From positions 1 through 64,000 of the forward strand of contig NZ_NPJH01000037.1 in assembly GCF_002251365.1 (NCBI RefSeq): a DNA stretch of 64,000 nucleotides, given 5' to 3'. The notes below the pieces were generated by a model. The model did no database searches. It saw only the letters and a program-made list of their open reading frames with translations, and was not told the DNA's origin. The translations under genes were made by a program, and so were the position numbers. Below are positions 62,585 through 64,000 of the stretch, one piece after another (the stretch's first letter is position 1; every line of letters starts with the position of its first letter). This DNA is from Prevotella sp. P3-122 (GTDB lineage: Bacteria > Bacteroidota > Bacteroidia > Bacteroidales > Bacteroidaceae).

Positions 62585-62896
62585 TTATAAGTTAAACAAT
62601 ATGTCTTGCTCGTATGATTCGAGCACTATTTCCTGATCGGTCTCGCTAAGCTGGCTGTATGCCTCGTCCACTGTCAAGAATGTTCTACTGCCCATGTCTC
62701 CTGCCGATTGTCCGAGCATCACCACGCACAACACGGCACACGCAGCAGCATACATCAGTTTTGTTATAAGAGTCCTTCGAATACTCTTTCCTGCCTGGTC
62801 GAAGTCTGTTGCAAGCCGGCTGAATACCGTGGACTGCATGTCCTCGAAGAACCCCTCCGATACCATAAATGGCATTTCACATCTTTTCTTTTGCAT
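62585..62896 (-). CDS. One-pass membrane protein, candidate anti-sigma factor
   Basis: 103 aa, not matched to a named family. Residues 1-45 are polar and should be cytoplasmic, 47-64 form a membrane helix (LMYAAACAVLCVVMLGQS), and the acidic C terminus is periplasmic. Its position four bases after an ECF sigma factor and ahead of a periplasmic Spy-like protein is that of an anti-sigma factor. The usual zinc-binding HxxxCxxC motif is not seen, so the mode of sigma binding is unknown. Confidence 0.6.
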   Translation of the reverse strand: MQKKRCEMPFMVSEGFFEDMQSTVFSRLATDFDQAGKSIRRTLITKLMYAAACAVLCVVMLGQSAGDMGSRTFLTVDEAYSQLSETDQEIVLESYEQDILFNL

Positions 62897-62900
62897 ATAT

Positions 62901-63443
62901 TTACTCCTTCTCCGTTATAATATTGGTAATCTTACTCTTGGCAATGCTATAGTTCACTCTTGCCGTCACTTCGGTTGTACCCATGATAGAGGCTATCTCC
63001 TTGAAAGGCAGCTCGTCGTAGTATCTGAGGCTGAATGCCACCTGCTGCTTCTCGGGTAGGGACGATATAATCCTCTGCATGGCCACGGCGTCTGCCTTCG
63101 TATAGTCTGTGTACTCGTCGGCGTGAAGACTGAAGTAGTCCGTTCCCTCCAGGTCTGTCTCCATCTGCCTGGCCTTGTTGCGCGCAATGTGGTCCAATGC
63201 CTCATTGGTGGCTATTCGGTATATCCATCCGCCAAGCGAGCCGTTGCCACGGTACGAGCTGAACGACCTGAACACTTTTACGAATGTGTCCTGCGTGACG
63301 TCCCGTGCCTCCTCATGCCCGACAACAAGCCGCCGGATATGCCAGTATACTTTCTCCTGGTATTTGTCCATGAGGCTTTTGAAGCCGCGCTGTGGGTCGC
63401 GCCCCATTAGAGTTGTTATATATGTGTCGTCGATCTCTTTCAT
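62901..63443 (-). CDS. ECF-type RNA polymerase sigma factor
   Basis: 180 aa. Sigma region 2 (about 20-90) has the DVTQDTFVKVFRSFSSYRG segment that melts the -10. Region 4 (about 120-175) has a helix-turn-helix around LPFKEIASIMGTTEVTARVN. No sigma 1.1 or 3 domain. It probably answers an envelope signal through the two downstream genes. A possible self-recognised promoter lies 75 bases upstream. Confidence 0.92.
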   Translation of the reverse strand: MKEIDDTYITTLMGRDPQRGFKSLMDKYQEKVYWHIRRLVVGHEEARDVTQDTFVKVFRSFSSYRGNGSLGGWIYRIATNEALDHIARNKARQMETDLEGTDYFSLHADEYTDYTKADAVAMQRIISSLPEKQQVAFSLRYYDELPFKEIASIMGTTEVTARVNYSIAKSKITNIITEKE

Positions 63444-63517
63444 TGCTGGTTCTTTTTCATCGGCACACTCGTGAAGCGTTTCAAAGCCTGCGATTATTGC
63501 CGTTTCCTATAATATAT

Positions 63518-63540
63518 GACGCAAAAGAGGCTAAAACGTT
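63518..63540 (-). promoter_or_regulatory. Possible ECF-type autoregulatory promoter
   Basis: On the minus strand AAC at 63540-63538, 16 bases, CGTC at 63521-63518. The AAC...CGTC pattern is common for ECF sigma factors, and no TAnnTTTG element is seen here. Weak evidence on its own. Confidence 0.35.
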
Positions 63541-63631
63541 AAAAACTCAGATGAAATAAAATGTAGCAATGAAATGTTTATGGAGTTTTGTAGGATATGG
63601 ATTTGCGGAGAGTTGCCACCTCAAATCCTTA

Positions 63632-64000
63632 TCACCGTCTGTCGTTTGCGGGATTGAAGTCCCTGATGGTGTAGTATATGCTCTTTGGTTTGTAGTCTGT
63701 GTCGAAGGGTAGGGGACTGTTGCCTGCTCCGAGCCATGAGTCGGCATCAGAGAGGTTCCAGAACGTGACGTTCGTGACCACGTTCCTCCATTTTCGCACA
63801 ATGCGGAAGATGTTGGCATATTGCCTCTCTTGCATCTCTGCTATATGCTGTGGCACGCCTCCTGCATTTCCCTGGCTAAACTGCAGTTGGCCTCCCATCT
63901 CGTTGGTTGTTCTTATGTCCAGCTCCGTCACCTGCACCTCGTCTACAATCTCAGAAAATTTACTTATGGCTGCCTCGACGTCTTCTGCCGATGGCCACCA
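63632..64000 (-). CDS. GH10 endo-1,4-beta-xylanase, C-terminal part
   Basis: The last 122 residues of a gene that runs off the right edge. VQVTELDIRTT holds the GH10 nucleophile Glu on strand 7. VTFWNLSDADSWLGAG is the strand 8 signature, and the ending KPKSIYYTIRDF is typical for the family. Reading continues open through the window edge (FSEIVDE ahead of the nucleophile). It would cleave xylan and fits with the GH51 arabinofuranosidase at the other end of the window. Confidence 0.88.
   Translation of the reverse strand, partial: WWPSAEDVEAAISKFSEIVDEVQVTELDIRTTNEMGGQLQFSQGNAGGVPQHIAEMQERQYANIFRIVRKWRNVVTNVTFWNLSDADSWLGAGNSPLPFDTDYKPKSIYYTIRDFNPANDRR

Overview
The window looks like a chromosome segment from a Bacteroidales bacterium, most like Prevotella and relatives. 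At least ten gene starts are preceded by the Bacteroidetes promoter pattern TTTG (or TTG) - 19 to 20 bases - TAnnTTTG. Several gene types are typical of that order: a BtuG-like cobalamin surface lipoprotein, type II pantothenate kinase, DUF4924 and DUF4348 families, a secreted DPP IV, and the order ilvD-ilvB-ilvN-acyl-ACP thioesterase-ilvC. No rRNA, tRNA or CRISPR array was seen.

Layout. 0.3-4.1 kb: a secreted GH51 arabinofuranosidase facing an OmpA-type porin. 4.5-10.8 kb: branched-chain amino acid genes, with ilvC behind its own promoter and a folded leader. 10.9-17.3 kb: a GH25 lysozyme whose 3' end overlaps recQ, then recJ-recQ and a secreted nuclease. 17.8-21.4 kb: two peptidases and a patatin-like lipase. 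21.38-26.01 kb: a composite transposon made of two diverged IS1380-type elements around a methyltransferase gene, bounded by a GTAAT direct repeat. 26.1-34.3 kb: trmD, ligA, a B3/B4-domain protein, coaW, DPP IV and a DASS-type anion transporter. 34.4-40.4 kb: a cobalamin riboswitch followed by btuB-btuG-btuF-btuC and a PduO-type adenosyltransferase; no ABC ATPase gene is present. 40.4-40.8 kb: a mosaic of intergenic repeats, including a 22-bp palindromic tandem array. 40.8-54.2 kb: mostly housekeeping genes (pheS, murB, prfC, rfbD, a ROK kinase, a ClC channel, a Sua5/YrdC protein, fmt). 54.4-58.4 kb: a HAD hydrolase, a Wzc-like tyrosine autokinase and rmlA for surface polysaccharide. 58.7-61.7 kb: two small proteins, zapA and ribonuclease Y. 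62.0-63.4 kb: an ECF sigma factor, a one-pass membrane protein and a Spy-like periplasmic protein. The right edge cuts a GH10 xylanase.

The strongest unusual signals are the composite transposon and, inside it, a 54-nt block that can fold into a closed stem with three hairpins. The two IS copies differ at only one base in this block although their transposases have clearly diverged. Other leads are the folded ilvC leader, an almost leaderless fmt transcript, the palindromic array at 40.6 kb, and the three-gene sigma-factor module. Function calls rest on motif and family recognition by eye; no database search was run.
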